From: Variovorax dokdonensis
GTDB taxonomy: Bacteria; Pseudomonadota; Gammaproteobacteria; Burkholderiales; Burkholderiaceae_C
Direction: 5' to 3'
Assembly (NCBI RefSeq): GCF_030316895.1
Contig: NZ_JASZYV010000001.1
Location: forward strand, 434,001 to 498,000
DNA length: 64,000 nt
Shown: positions 8,251-18,100 of the stretch, piece by piece
Layout: each line of letters begins with the position of its first letter
Numbering within the stretch: position 1 is the stretch's first letter
The notes under the pieces: model-generated
What the model saw: only the letters and a program-made list of their open reading frames with translations
The model's database searches: none
What the model was told of the DNA's origin: nothing
Translations under genes and position numbers: made by a program

Positions 8251-8465
8251 AAACGTGTCGAATTGCTCAATTGGGATGAACTTCGTCGTAGGCCCATCAA
8301 CGTTGAGGAAGACGCATTGATATCTTTCTGTCAGTCAGGTAACACAATCCCAGTAAATTGATGTTTGACCCTGAATCGTGAACTGCTCGGGCGACCTTCC
8401 TTCCCTGTGCCCGTGCCGGCCGAATCGGCACGACGTAGCGGAGACTGGCGCCGAGCCTGTCCGCC

Positions 8466-9179
8466 ATGCAGCCATCGTCTGAAAACCTGCTCAGAGCCCT
8501 CGATCGCGCGCCGACGGAAGACGTCGTCTTCGACGCCTTGCTGGCCGAGGCGCGTCGGCTTGGCTTCGAGCATTGCGCCTATGGGTTGCGGCTGGTCGTG
8601 CCGGTGTCGGCGCCGAAGGTCATCACGCTGAACAACTACCCCGTCGACTGGCAGGCGCGCTATCAGGCCGCCGGCTACCTGGAGGTCGACCCGAGCGTGC
8701 GCCATGGCCGGCTGAGCCAGGAGCCCCTGGTCTGGACGGATGGCGTTTTCGAATCCGCCCGCAACCTTTGGGACGAGGCCCGTGATCACGGCCTTCGCGT
8801 CGGCTGGGCGCAATCGAGCCTGGACGGCTTCGGCGTGGGCGGAATGCTCACGCTGTCGCGCTCGTCGCAGCCGTTGACCGCCGTTGAGCTGGCCAGCATC
8901 GAAAGCGACATGCGCTGGCTGGTCCAGGCAGCGCACATGGCGCTGTCGCGCCTGATGAAGCCGCGCTACGCCGTGGAACTCGAATCGCCGCTGACGCCGC
9001 GCGAAATCGAGGTGCTCAAATGGACCGCCGACGGCAAGACCGCTGCGGACATCGGCGACATCCTGTCGATCTCGGTGCCGACGGTGAACTTTCACATCAA
9101 GAACGTCGTTCACAAATTGAAGGCCGCCAACAAGACGGCGGCAGTGGTGCGGGCCCTGCTTTCCGGGCTGCTCAACTGA
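8466..9179 (+). CDS. LuxR-family AHL receptor / transcriptional activator
   Basis: A 237-residue two-domain quorum-sensing regulator. The N-terminal autoinducer-binding domain keeps the signature residues Trp62, Tyr66, Asp75, Pro76 and Trp90 (YPVDWQARYQAAGYLEVDPS and PLVWTD). The C-terminal LuxR helix-turn-helix starts at LTPREIEVLKWTADGKTAADI and runs through VNFHIKNVVHKLKAANKTAA. It is divergent from the rsaM-luxI unit, so it is presumably the cognate receptor rather than a solo. ATG 8466 gives the usual family length; no strong ribosome-binding site is visible. Confidence 0.93.
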   Translation: MQPSSENLLRALDRAPTEDVVFDALLAEARRLGFEHCAYGLRLVVPVSAPKVITLNNYPVDWQARYQAAGYLEVDPSVRHGRLSQEPLVWTDGVFESARNLWDEARDHGLRVGWAQSSLDGFGVGGMLTLSRSSQPLTAVELASIESDMRWLVQAAHMALSRLMKPRYAVELESPLTPREIEVLKWTADGKTAADIGDILSISVPTVNFHIKNVVHKLKAANKTAAVVRALLSGLLN

Positions 9180-9266
9180 GGTTCGTGGCCGTTCGAGGCG
9201 CTTTTCTTGCGCTCGGCAAAGGGCCAGGCCCGAAGCTTGCCTTGCCTTTCCGTGTTGCGGACCTAT

Positions 9267-9276
9267 CAACTTTGTG
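9267..9276. promoter_or_regulatory. Third copy of the CACAAAGTTG element, upstream of the gene at 9314
   Basis: CAACTTTGTG is the exact reverse complement of CACAAAGTTG found at 8184-8193. It lies 37 bp upstream of the next gene. It is embedded in ACTTT-N11-AAAGT (9269-9289), a loose 21-bp dyad of the size of a lux box. Confidence 0.3.
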
Positions 9277-9313
9277 AGCTGTCTAAAGTGCCGGCCTCGG
9301 GTCCAATGGGCAC

Positions 9314-10105
9314 ATGGGAATACAGGAACTTCTGAGCGGTGCCGAAATTCGCGTGCATCTGGCACCCGGGGCGTTGATCGCATGCGAAGTGCAGCGCAGT
9401 TGGGGCCGCTCGAAGGTTTCCCGAAAAGCGAGCTTCCAGTTCTTCCCCGGCGAGCGCGCCACGGCGATGTCGTCGCTGCGTGACTGGATCCAGGACGCAC
9501 CGACCAAGGCTTCCCTGGTTTGGATCGTCGGCCCGACCGAAGCGCAGTACTTCGTCCTGCCATGGTCGCCGGCCTGGGTCGACCCGGCCAGCCGGGACGC
9601 CTACACCCGCGCCCGCTACGAAGAGCTCTACAAGACCGATTCGAGCACCGTTTCCTTTTCCTTCGCGGACCCCTCTCCGGACGGTGGCCAGCTGGTGTCG
9701 TGCATTTCCTCGGAACTCCACTGCGAACTTGCCGAATTCGCCAGCGAATGCGGTTGCGAACTGGGTGCGATCAAGCCGTCGGTGGCCGCCGTGTGGAAGC
9801 GATTTCAGAACGTCCTGAAGGGCGAGGACGGCACGCTGTGCGTGGTCGAAGGCGATCACCAACTGTGGGTTCGGCACGATCGCACCCGCATCCGGGAGGT
9901 TGTGGTGCGCCGGCGCAGCGCCCAGCAATCGATGGACGCCGCGCTCAAGGGGATGAAGGGTGTAGTGCGTCGGTTTGCCAACACGGTCGATCGCAGCGCT
10001 TTGCCTGGCGGATCTGCGGTTGACCTGCGCCTTCCTTCCAAGAATGGCTTCGACGATAGCCGCGGCGATGCGGCCTACGCCGTAGCCCTGTGCGGCGCGC
10101 TTTAG
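9314..10105 (+). CDS. Hypothetical protein next to luxR
   Basis: A 263-residue protein of unknown function, with no signal peptide or membrane helix. It alternates short strands and helices: CEVQRSWGRSKVSRKASFQF, then ASLVWIVGPTEAQYFVLPWSP, a DAYTRARYEELYKTD helix, and late LCVVEGDHQLWVRHDR. The layout recalls actin-like domains of GspL/PilM-type cytoplasmic proteins, but no nucleotide-binding motif is evident, so this is only an impression. It follows luxR on the same strand after 134 bp and carries an element shared with the rsaM-luxI promoter, making it a candidate quorum-sensing target. Its stop abuts the stop of the next, opposite gene. Confidence 0.7.
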   Translation: MGIQELLSGAEIRVHLAPGALIACEVQRSWGRSKVSRKASFQFFPGERATAMSSLRDWIQDAPTKASLVWIVGPTEAQYFVLPWSPAWVDPASRDAYTRARYEELYKTDSSTVSFSFADPSPDGGQLVSCISSELHCELAEFASECGCELGAIKPSVAAVWKRFQNVLKGEDGTLCVVEGDHQLWVRHDRTRIREVVVRRRSAQQSMDAALKGMKGVVRRFANTVDRSALPGGSAVDLRLPSKNGFDDSRGDAAYAVALCGAL

Positions 10106-10106
10106 G

Positions 10107-10457
10107 CTAAAGCCCGAGCCCTCGGAGCAATTCTGCCGGCACGCTGTCCGGTGAATGCATGAGGTAGTGGCGGACTTGGGGCTCGTGGTCGAACAGCTTG
10201 GGACGATCGTTCGGATCGATGGTGGGGGCCAACGGCTCCTGGCCGGTGAACGCCTTGATACTGGCCATGTCGTCCCAGACAGACATCACGACCACCTCGG
10301 TCGTGCCATCGTCCAGATCCCTGAAGACGGCAGCTGCGCGCGTGTTGCCCGGCTGGGCGCGAAGTTCCGGAAGCTTGGTTGCCTCGAGGTGAAGCCTGCA
10401 TTCTTCACGAAGCTCGCTGTGAATCCAGAAAGTCCAGGTACGAAGTATGGGGCTCAT
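10107..10457 (-). CDS. Antibiotic-biosynthesis-monooxygenase-fold (ABM) protein
   Basis: A 116-residue single-domain protein with the dimeric alpha/beta-barrel pattern of ABM enzymes: a first strand TWTFWIHSELREECRLHLE, a central AAAVFRDLDDGTTEVVVMSVWDDMASIKAFTG and a C-terminal DHEPQVRHYLM. ABM proteins include small cofactor-free monooxygenases and haem-degrading enzymes; VMSVWDD-MASIKAFTG is the usual second-half signature. The substrate is unknown. It is convergent with the 9314 gene (one base between the stops). A 7-bp inverted repeat GCTTTAG-G-CTAAAGC covers both stop codons but lacks a T-run. Confidence 0.65.
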   Translation of the reverse strand: MSPILRTWTFWIHSELREECRLHLEATKLPELRAQPGNTRAAAVFRDLDDGTTEVVVMSVWDDMASIKAFTGQEPLAPTIDPNDRPKLFDHEPQVRHYLMHSPDSVPAELLRGLGL

Positions 10458-10605
10458 CCGTAGGGCATGGGCAGCGTGTCGGGCACTGCCGATGCCATGT
10501 TAACCCGCACTCGCGCCGGCCCGCACACGAACCCGGATGGCTTTGTGCGCCGAAGTTGGCACTATTGAGGGCAGCCCGCGATCCCGCCGCGGATCCTGCC
10601 CATCC

Positions 10606-12192
10606 ATGAACGAAATCGAGCTCAAGTTCGACGTCCCGCCCGGGCGGCTTGCCGCACTCGAAAAGGAAGTGCGCACTGCCAGCGCCATCCGCACGCATCT
10701 GGTCGCCCGCTACTTCGACACCCCGGACGGCGCCCTGGCCAGGAACCGCATTGCGCTGCGGCTGCGCAAGGAGGGCCGGCGCTGGGTGCAGACGCTCAAG
10801 GCCATCGGCGACGGCGGGCCGATGGTGCGGTTGGAACACAACGTGGACCTGGGCATGTCGCCCGCCAGCAGCGCCCCGGCGGTGGACGCGGCGAGGCACC
10901 GTGGGACGCCAGCCGGCGACCGGCTCGATGCCGTGCTGGCCGAATCCGGGCAGGCTTTGATCGAAACCTTCTGCACCGACATCTGGCGCATCGCGCGGCT
11001 CACCCGTGTGGGCGGCGCAACGGTCGAACTGGCGCTGGACACCGGCGAGGTCTACGCGCCGGAGGGCCCCCTCGGCCGGCGCCAGGCGTCCAGCGTGTGC
11101 GAGCTGGAACTGGAACTGGTGAAGGGCCCCGTATCCGGGCTCGTCGCCGCTGCCTCGCGATGGCGCGAGCGGCATGGTCTGTGGCTGAGCACTCAAAGCA
11201 AGGCGGAGCGGGGAGAACGCGTCTGCGCGGTGCAACGTGGACTGCCGCTGGACGTGGCGACCAAGGCCGCGCCGATGCGCCCGCCGAGGGACCTCCGAGG
11301 CGGTGAGCAAGCAACGTTGGACGGACCGGCGCTGCAGCGCGCCGTGCTGACCATCTGCCTTGATCATCTGTTGCCCAATGCCAGCGAAGTCGCCGGTGGC
11401 AACGAGGCCGAAGACGTCATCCATCAGCTTCGGGTGGCCATTCGCCGCACGCGAACCGCGCTGCGGGAACTCGAAGTGCTGGCACCCGGCGCCTTCGACT
11501 CGACTCGATGGGAGCCGCCGCTGGTCGAGGCATTCAGGTGCCTGGGCGCGCAGCGGGACCAAGCCCTTGCAAAGAAGGCCCTTCAGCCAAGGCTCGAAGC
11601 CGCTGGGGCGCCGCCGGTCGACCTCGATCACGAAGTGGCGCAGAACGCGGTGGCGTCGAGGGGTGATCCGGCCAAGACCGCCGCGGAGGTTGCTCGCGAT
11701 CCAGCGTTTCAGGCTGCGTTGGTCGACATGCTGGGCTTTTGCGCGGGTGTTGAGAGTCGGGCCGCGGATGTCGAGGCGCCTGGCCAGGCCGCCGATCTGG
11801 ACGCCGTTCGCGCCGTGGTGCGAAAGCGCCTGAACAAGCTGCACCGGCAGGTGGTGCGCGACGGTCGCCGATTCGAATCGCTGCCGGTCGAGGCCCAGCA
11901 TCGTGTGCGCAAGCGGGCGAAACGCCTGCGCTATCTCAGCGAGTTCGCGGCGCCACTGTTCCCTTCGAAGAAGCTGGCACGCTATCTGAAGCGTCTGCTG
12001 CCCGCGCAGGATGAGCTGGGGGCGTACAACGACCAGCAGGTGGCCCATGCGCTGTACCGCAAGGCCGTCGACGCCGAGCCGCATGCCTGGTACGTCGTGG
12101 GCTGGCTCGATGCGCAGATGCCCGTGCAGGCGCGCGCCTGCTGCGATGCGCTGGCCCGCCTGTCGCAGGCCAAGCGCTTCTGGAAAGGCTGA
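10606..12192 (+). CDS. CYTH-CHAD domain inorganic triphosphatase
   Basis: A 528-residue protein. Residues 1-200 form a CYTH domain opening with the ExExK signature (MNEIELKF: Glu3, Glu5, Lys7), followed by YFDTPDGALARNRIALRLRKEG and WVQTLKA. Residues 250-528 form a CHAD helical domain with the conserved phosphate-binding pattern VIHQLRVAIRRTRTALREL and later HRVRKRAKRLRYLSE, rich in His and basic residues. The combination matches YgiF-like proteins: CYTH hydrolyses triphosphate and CHAD binds polyphosphate. ATG 10606 places the ExExK motif at the N-terminus as in the family. Convergent with the TonB-dependent receptor. Confidence 0.9.
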   Translation: MNEIELKFDVPPGRLAALEKEVRTASAIRTHLVARYFDTPDGALARNRIALRLRKEGRRWVQTLKAIGDGGPMVRLEHNVDLGMSPASSAPAVDAARHRGTPAGDRLDAVLAESGQALIETFCTDIWRIARLTRVGGATVELALDTGEVYAPEGPLGRRQASSVCELELELVKGPVSGLVAAASRWRERHGLWLSTQSKAERGERVCAVQRGLPLDVATKAAPMRPPRDLRGGEQATLDGPALQRAVLTICLDHLLPNASEVAGGNEAEDVIHQLRVAIRRTRTALRELEVLAPGAFDSTRWEPPLVEAFRCLGAQRDQALAKKALQPRLEAAGAPPVDLDHEVAQNAVASRGDPAKTAAEVARDPAFQAALVDMLGFCAGVESRAADVEAPGQAADLDAVRAVVRKRLNKLHRQVVRDGRRFESLPVEAQHRVRKRAKRLRYLSEFAAPLFPSKKLARYLKRLLPAQDELGAYNDQQVAHALYRKAVDAEPHAWYVVGWLDAQMPVQARACCDALARLSQAKRFWKG

Positions 12193-12205
12193 GGCAGCAC
12201 TGTCT

Positions 12206-14320
12206 TCAGAAGGTCCAGCGCGCGCTCACCCGCAGCGTGCGCGGTTCCATCGGATGGATGTGGCGGTCGTCGATGCCGCCGCCGCATGCGCCACTGGCCA
12301 CCTCGCCGGAGGTGCAGGACGCATAGAAGTACTCGATGTCGTTGTCTGCGCTGTCGGTGAGGTTGAACACGTCCAGCCCCAGCGTGAGTTGCGGTGTGAC
12401 GGCATACCGGGCACCCAGGTTCAGCACGGTGCTCGAACTCGAGCGAACGCTGTCGGTCGTCGTCAGCGCACGTGAGCCGAGGTAGCGCAATCGCAGCGAG
12501 CCGCTCCATGGGCCGTTCTCGTACGCAACACCAGCCGAGAAAACTCGTTCGGGCGCGTTGTCGATGTAGTTCCCCTCGCCGTCGGGCGGCGTTCCTGTGA
12601 ATCGGGCGCGCGACAGCGCCGCGTCCGCTTCCAGTCGCCATGCACCATCGAGCTGCCAGCGCAGGGTGGCTTCGACGCCGCGCCGACTGCTGGCGCGGCC
12701 GGGCTCGGTGGTGCCGGCATCGCCGACATAGACCAGTTCCGAGTCCAGCTTCAGCTGCCATAGGGCTGCCGTCAGGCTGAGCCGCTCGCTGGGCTGGAAT
12801 CGCCAGCCGAGTTCGCTGCCCAGCCCCTTGACCAGTGCCGGGACACGCTCGGCCGGCTCGCCGGTGGCGGGATCGGTCTGGATGGTGGCGCCGCGCACGT
12901 CATTGCTGTGAAAGCCCCGGCCCACGTTGAAATAGAGCTCGTGCGCCGCTGCCGGCGCGAAGATGAGGCCGGCCTTGGGGCTGACCATGGCGTCGTCGCC
13001 GCTGCCGCTGTTGGCGGCTCCGTAATTGGGCTCGCGGCCGCGAACATCGTAGGCAAGCGCATCGCCCCGAAGCCCGACGTAGGCGCGCCAGCGATCGCTC
13101 AGGCCGACAAGTTGCTGGCCGTACACCGACACCAGATCCTGCGAGACCTTGTCGCTGCGAACGGTGTTGGTGCGCGTCCGTGCCACCGTGTCGTAGAGGC
13201 CGACTTCGCCGATCCGGTCTCCGCGCCACTGCGCGCCGAAGCTCAGCTCACCGGCCAGGCCGCCCAGGCGGTTTGCGAAGCTGTGCGAGGCCTGGGCGCC
13301 GAACACCCGGCGGCGATCGGTCTGTTCGAACTGGTCGCCATCGATCGGGTTGTTCAGGAAATAGGTGAAGTCGGAGAACAGGTCAAAGCGATAGTCGATG
13401 GCATAGGCGCTGACGTTGGTGCGGCCTGCGGGGCCGTTGTCGTCGTGCCAACGCGCGGACAGGCTCAGGCGCCGACTGCTGCCGCCATCGGTGGGGTTGA
13501 GCGAGCCGAAGCGATCGAGTTCGCCGCTGCTGACCGCGCGCTGCGGGATCTGGTCGGTCGCGGTCCAGTCGCTCTTGTAGGCCATGCCGGTGACGGCGAA
13601 GCCGCGCGCCTTCGAGCCTTGGGAAAAGCGCAGCACTGCGTTGGCCTTGCGCAGGTCCTCTGGCACCTGCCAGGGGCCGTCGTTGCCCATGAGTTCGACG
13701 GCAGCCATCCAGACCTGGTCGTTCACGACGCGCGAGCCGGCAGCAAGCATGCGCTTGTAGCCGTTCTGGCCCAGGTCCAACTGTGCGAATGGCGCAGGCA
13801 GCACGCTCAAGTAGTCCATCGATGCGCTGCCCGCCAGAGAGAAGTCGCCGCTTTCGGCGAAATACGGGCCCTTGCGGTAGCGCACGCCGGAGACCAGCTC
13901 CGGAATGAGGAAGTTCAGGTCGGCATAGCCCTGGCCGTGGCCGTGCGTGGGCATGTTGACGGGCATGCCGTCGACGGACACCGAGAAATCGGTGCCGTGG
14001 TCGAGGTTGAAGCCGCGCAAGAAATACTGGTTGGCCTTGCCGTCGCCAGAGTGCTGCGTGGCGACGACGCCGGGCACGGCTTCGACGATGTCGCCCGGCC
14101 GCAGCTTGGGCCGGGACTGGAAAGCGTCGCGCTCGAGCGCTCCTTCGCTGGCGCTGTCGGCGCTGCCGATGGCGGCATCGCGCGGGCCGATCACTTCGAT
14201 TTCCGGCAATTGGCTGGCGGTCGGGCTCTGCGCCATGGCCACGGAGCTGCTGACGGCGGTGGCGAGCATCAGATGCATGGCGCGCACGGGCCGAGGGTGC
14301 AAAGGCGTGATGTAAGACAT
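12206..14320 (-). CDS. TonB-dependent outer-membrane receptor, probably for nickel or a nickel complex
   Basis: A 704-residue receptor with a signal peptide (cleavage near AVSSSVAMAQ), a plug domain starting around LPEIEVIGPRD, PGDIVEAVPGVVATQHSG and NQYFLRGFNLDHGTDFSVSVDGMPVN, then a long beta-barrel ending in RVSARWTF with a terminal Phe. A His-containing plug loop (MPTHGHGQGYADLN) and a C-terminal HIHPMEP segment are possible metal-facing sites. The gene follows nikR on the same strand, and a dyad with NikR-operator architecture covers its start codon. That makes nickel import the best guess, as predicted for other NikR-controlled receptors. The start itself is uncertain because the dyad overlaps it. 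Confidence 0.9.
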   Translation of the reverse strand: MSYITPLHPRPVRAMHLMLATAVSSSVAMAQSPTASQLPEIEVIGPRDAAIGSADSASEGALERDAFQSRPKLRPGDIVEAVPGVVATQHSGDGKANQYFLRGFNLDHGTDFSVSVDGMPVNMPTHGHGQGYADLNFLIPELVSGVRYRKGPYFAESGDFSLAGSASMDYLSVLPAPFAQLDLGQNGYKRMLAAGSRVVNDQVWMAAVELMGNDGPWQVPEDLRKANAVLRFSQGSKARGFAVTGMAYKSDWTATDQIPQRAVSSGELDRFGSLNPTDGGSSRRLSLSARWHDDNGPAGRTNVSAYAIDYRFDLFSDFTYFLNNPIDGDQFEQTDRRRVFGAQASHSFANRLGGLAGELSFGAQWRGDRIGEVGLYDTVARTRTNTVRSDKVSQDLVSVYGQQLVGLSDRWRAYVGLRGDALAYDVRGREPNYGAANSGSGDDAMVSPKAGLIFAPAAAHELYFNVGRGFHSNDVRGATIQTDPATGEPAERVPALVKGLGSELGWRFQPSERLSLTAALWQLKLDSELVYVGDAGTTEPGRASSRRGVEATLRWQLDGAWRLEADAALSRARFTGTPPDGEGNYIDNAPERVFSAGVAYENGPWSGSLRLRYLGSRALTTTDSVRSSSSTVLNLGARYAVTPQLTLGLDVFNLTDSADNDIEYFYASCTSGEVASGACGGGIDDRHIHPMEPRTLRVSARWTF

Positions 14321-14338
14321 TATTTAAATTATTCTTAC
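14312..14338. promoter_or_regulatory. Candidate NikR operator over the receptor start codon
   Basis: GTAAGA (14312-14317) and TCTTAC (14333-14338) form an exact 6-bp inverted repeat separated by an AT-rich 15-nt spacer, 27 bp in all. Known NikR operators have the same widely spaced design (for example GTATGA-N16-TCATAC in E. coli). It overlaps the ATG at 14318-14320 and lies 66 bp downstream of the nikR stop. Nickel-loaded NikR bound here would block transcription of the receptor. Confidence 0.5.
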
Positions 14339-14403
14339 GTTGGCGCCAAAAGGCTATACGCCAATCGGCCCCTTCGAGGCCGCCGGCCGCGTGCCAGGAA
14401 TGT

Positions 14404-14910
14404 TCAGTTGATGGGCTTGAAGTGCACGTGGCGCCCGACGCCGCCGCTTTCGTCGTGCCGGTGCGGCCCCTGTCCGTCGGCATCCAGCGGGATGAGGTTC
14501 ACCTGGCCGTGGCGCACGCCGCGCAGCGCGACCACGGCGTCGGCGCAGGCGCGCACCGCCGCGGTGGGGCCGCGCAGCACCACCGACTCCATGCAGTGGT
14601 GGTGGTCCAGGTGGGTGTGCAGGCTGCTCACCACCAGGTCGTGGTGGTCGTGCTGAAGGTCCAGGAGGCGGCTGGTGACGGTCTGCTCATGGTGGTCGAA
14701 CACGTAGCTGACGCTGGCGACGCACCAGGAAGCGCCTGTCTTTCGTCCTGCCGCCTGCGGCCCCTGCGTGCCGGCGATGGATTCGTCGCCCAGCCTGGAG
14801 CGGATGAGGTCTCGAACCGCCTCGGAGCGATTGACATAGCCGCGCGCGGCGATGAACTCGTCGAACTGGTGGGCCAGATTGTCATCCAGCGAAATGGTGA
14901 AGCGTTGCAT
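14404..14910 (-). CDS. nikR: Nickel-responsive regulator NikR
   Basis: A 168-residue ribbon-helix-helix/ACT regulator. The N-terminal RHH DNA-binding part is MQRFTISLDDNLAHQFDEFI followed by RGYVNRSEAVRDLIRSRL. The C-terminal metal domain carries all four nickel ligands expected from E. coli NikR: His87 in QHDHHD, His98 and His100 in LHTHLDH, and Cys106 in HHCMES. A 15-20-residue insertion (about 45-60) and an extended His-rich tail (HRHDESGGVGRHVH) make it longer than the usual 133-150 residues. It is followed on the same strand by a TonB-dependent receptor. Confidence 0.92.
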   Translation of the reverse strand: MQRFTISLDDNLAHQFDEFIAARGYVNRSEAVRDLIRSRLGDESIAGTQGPQAAGRKTGASWCVASVSYVFDHHEQTVTSRLLDLQHDHHDLVVSSLHTHLDHHHCMESVVLRGPTAAVRACADAVVALRGVRHGQVNLIPLDADGQGPHRHDESGGVGRHVHFKPIN

Positions 14911-15106
14911 GGCCGGAGTGGGAATGGCAAGTGGCGAAGGCGAGAGCGATCATAGGCGTGCCCGGGCTGCGGCACTGCAGCTTGCCTTTCGAGCCAATGC
15001 CTTTCACAGTGGCGGCCCGGGCTCGCGCTTGCGCCGAAGGAATTCGGCGAACTGACACGAACCCGACGTAGATTCAATACTCAAAACATCAGGAGGCAAC
15101 TTGAAA

Positions 15107-18100
15107 ATGCAAAAGGACAAGGCCGGCGCCAGCGCGCGCATCGATGAAGTCGCGGCGCTCATCCAAGCCAAGATCGGCGATCCGCAGGCCGCGCAGCAAC
15201 TCGAGGCTTTTGCGCGCCAGTACTTCGGCAACGTCGACCCCGAGGACCTGGAAGATCGCGAGCCGGCCGATCTGTATGGCGCGGCGCTCTCGCATTGGGG
15301 CTTCGCGCGGCAGCGCGAACCGGGGCACGTCAAGCTGCGCGCTTTCAATCCGAGCGTGGCCGAGCACGGCTGGCAGTCCACGCACACCATCATCGAAATC
15401 GTCAACGACGACATGCCATTCCTGGTCGATTCGGTGACGATGGAGGTCAACCGGCATGGCCTGACGCTGCACCTGATCATCCACCCGCTTCTGCCTGTGC
15501 GGCGCGACGACGCTGGCCAGTTCGTGGCGCTCGACGGCGCAGGCACGAGCCGCGAATCCTTCATCCATGTCGAGGTCGACCGCGTCGCCGATCCTGCCCA
15601 GCTGCATGAACTCGAGGCCGACCTGCGGCGCGTGCTGGGCGACGTGCGCGCGGCGGTCGAAGACTGGCAGGCCATGCAGGCGCGCGTCCAGGAGGTCCTG
15701 GCCGAGGTCGAAGCCAAGGCACCGCCGGTGCCGGCCGACGAGCTGGCCGAGGACCTGGCCTTCATGCGCTGGCTGGCCGACGGGCACTTCACCTTTCTGG
15801 GCTATCGCAGCCACGACCTGGTCCAGACGCCGGAGGGCGAGGACGGGCTGCGCGTGGTGCCTGGCTCGGCGCTCGGCATCCTGCGCACTGCCAGCAACGA
15901 CGCCGGCACCAGCTTCGCGGCACTGCCGCGCGAGGTGAGGGCACAGGCGCGGCTGCCGCACCTGCTCATCATCACGCAGTCCACCTCGCGCTCGACCGTG
16001 CATCGGCCCGGCTACCTCGACTACATCGGGGTCAAGCGCTTCGACGCCGCGGGCAACGTGTGCGGCGAACATCGCTTCCTGGGCCTGTTCACGTCCACGG
16101 CCTACAACGCGAGCCCCGCCGAGATTCCGCTCTTGCGCAAGAAGGTGGCCGATGTGCTGGCGCGTGCCGGCCAGGCGCCGGGCAGCCATTCGGGCAAGGC
16201 GCTGGAGCACATCCTGCAGACCTATCCGCGCGACGAGCTGTTCCAGACGGGGCCAGACGAACTGCTGGCCACGGCCATGGGCATCCTGCACCTGGAAGAC
16301 CGCCAGCGCTTCCGCCTCTTCGTGCGGCGCGACCCTTATGAGCGCTTCATCTCGTGCCTGATCTATGCGCCGCGCGAGAACTACAACACCGAGCTTCGCC
16401 AGAAGTGGCAGGTGATCCTGCAGCAGGCCTTCAATGGCGTGGGCGCGGACTTCGACGTCAACTTCTCCGAATCGATGCTGGCGCGCATCCACATCACCGT
16501 GCGGACCCGGCCCGGCCAGATCCCGCCCTACGATGTGCGGGAGGTCGAGCAGCAGCTCGTGGCCGCCGCCCGGCGCTGGGTGGACGACCTCAAGGCGGCG
16601 CTGATCGAGTCGGTGGGCGAGGCCCGCGGCAACGCATTGCTGCGCCGCTTCGGCGCTGCGTTTCCGCCGGGCTATCGCGATGAGTTCAGCGCCCGCGCCG
16701 CGGTGCGCGACATCGCGCTGATGGACGAATTGCGCGAAGGCCAGTCGCTGCGCATGACGCTGTATCGCCCCCTGGAGGCGGCGCCCGGTCATCTGCGCTT
16801 CAAGCTGCTCGTGCGCGGCGCGCCTCTGGTGCTGACGACCAGCCTGCCCATGATGGAGCACCTGGGCATGAAGGTGCTGGACGAGCACCCGCACCGCATT
16901 GCCGCACCGGGCGAAGCGCCGATCTGGGTGCACGACTTCGGGCTGCAAAGCGCGCTGGGCGACGGAGAGCTCGACGTCGACGCCTTGCGCCCGGTGTTCG
17001 AGGAAGCCTTCGCCGCAGTCTTCGACGGAAGCGTCGAAAACGACGACTTCAACCGCCTGGTGCTGGCCGCCCGAATTCCGGTGCATCGCATCGTGGTGCT
17101 GCGGGCCTACGCCAAGTACATGCGCCAGACCGGCTTTGCGCTGTCGCAGGCCTTCATCGAATCGACGCTCGTGGCCAATGCGGCGATCGCGCAGCAGCTG
17201 GTGGCCTTGTTCGAGATGCGCTTCGACCCGAGCGTCGCCAGCGGAAAGGGCGCCGATCCATCCGCGCATATGGCGCAGGTGAGCGCCATCGAAACTTCGC
17301 TGGAGCAGGTGGCCAACCTGTCGGAAGACCGGGTGCTGCGCCACTACCTCGCGCTGATCCTGGCCACCAAGCGCACCAACTTCTGGCGGCGCGACGCCGA
17401 CGGAAAGCGCAGGCCGTTCCTTTCGTTCAAATTCGATTCGCGCAGCGTTCCCGAGCTGCCCGAGCCAAAGCCCATGTTCGAGATCTTCGTTTACTCGACC
17501 CGCTTCGAGGGCGTGCACCTGCGCGGCGGCCGGGTGGCTCGCGGCGGGCTGCGCTGGTCCGACCGGCCGGAAGACTTCCGGACCGAGGTGCTCGGCCTGG
17601 TGAAGGCGCAGATGGTCAAGAACACGGTCATCGTGCCGGTGGGCTCCAAGGGCGGCTTCGTGCTCAAGCGCGCGCCGTCGCCGGCCGATCGCGAAGCCTT
17701 CATGAAAGAAGGCGTCGCCTGCTACCAGGACTACCTGCGCGGCCTGCTGGACATCACCGACAACCGCGTGGGTGGCGCCATCGTGCCGCCGCCGGACGTG
17801 CGCCGCCACGACGAGGACGATCCCTACCTGGTGGTGGCGGCCGACAAGGGCACGGCCACGTTCAGCGACTATGCCAACGGCATCAGCGCCGAGTACGGCT
17901 TCTGGCTCGGCGACGCCTTTGCGTCTGGCGGTTCGGTCGGCTACGACCACAAGGCGATGGGCATCACGGCGCGGGGCGCGTGGGAATCGGTCAAGCGGCA
18001 CTTTCGCGAACTGGGCATCGACACGCAGAGCCAGGACTTCACGGTGGCCGGCGTGGGCGACATGTCGGGCGATGTGTTCGGCAACGGCATGCTGCTGTCG

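Noticed and set aside
8320..8350. CTGTCAGTCAGGTAACA considered as a lux box upstream of luxR
   Set aside because: The half-sites match at only about half of the positions and the symmetry is poor compared with known lux boxes.
10098..10113. Inverted repeat GCTTTAG-G-CTAAAGC at the convergent stops
   Set aside because: Stem of 7 bp with a one-base spacer cannot form a normal loop, and no T-run follows; probably a by-product of two TAG stop codons facing each other.
12908..14656. Long plus-strand open frame across the TonB-dependent receptor and the end of nikR
   Set aside because: No family resemblance; it crosses the nikR-receptor gap and both minus-strand genes have diagnostic motifs.
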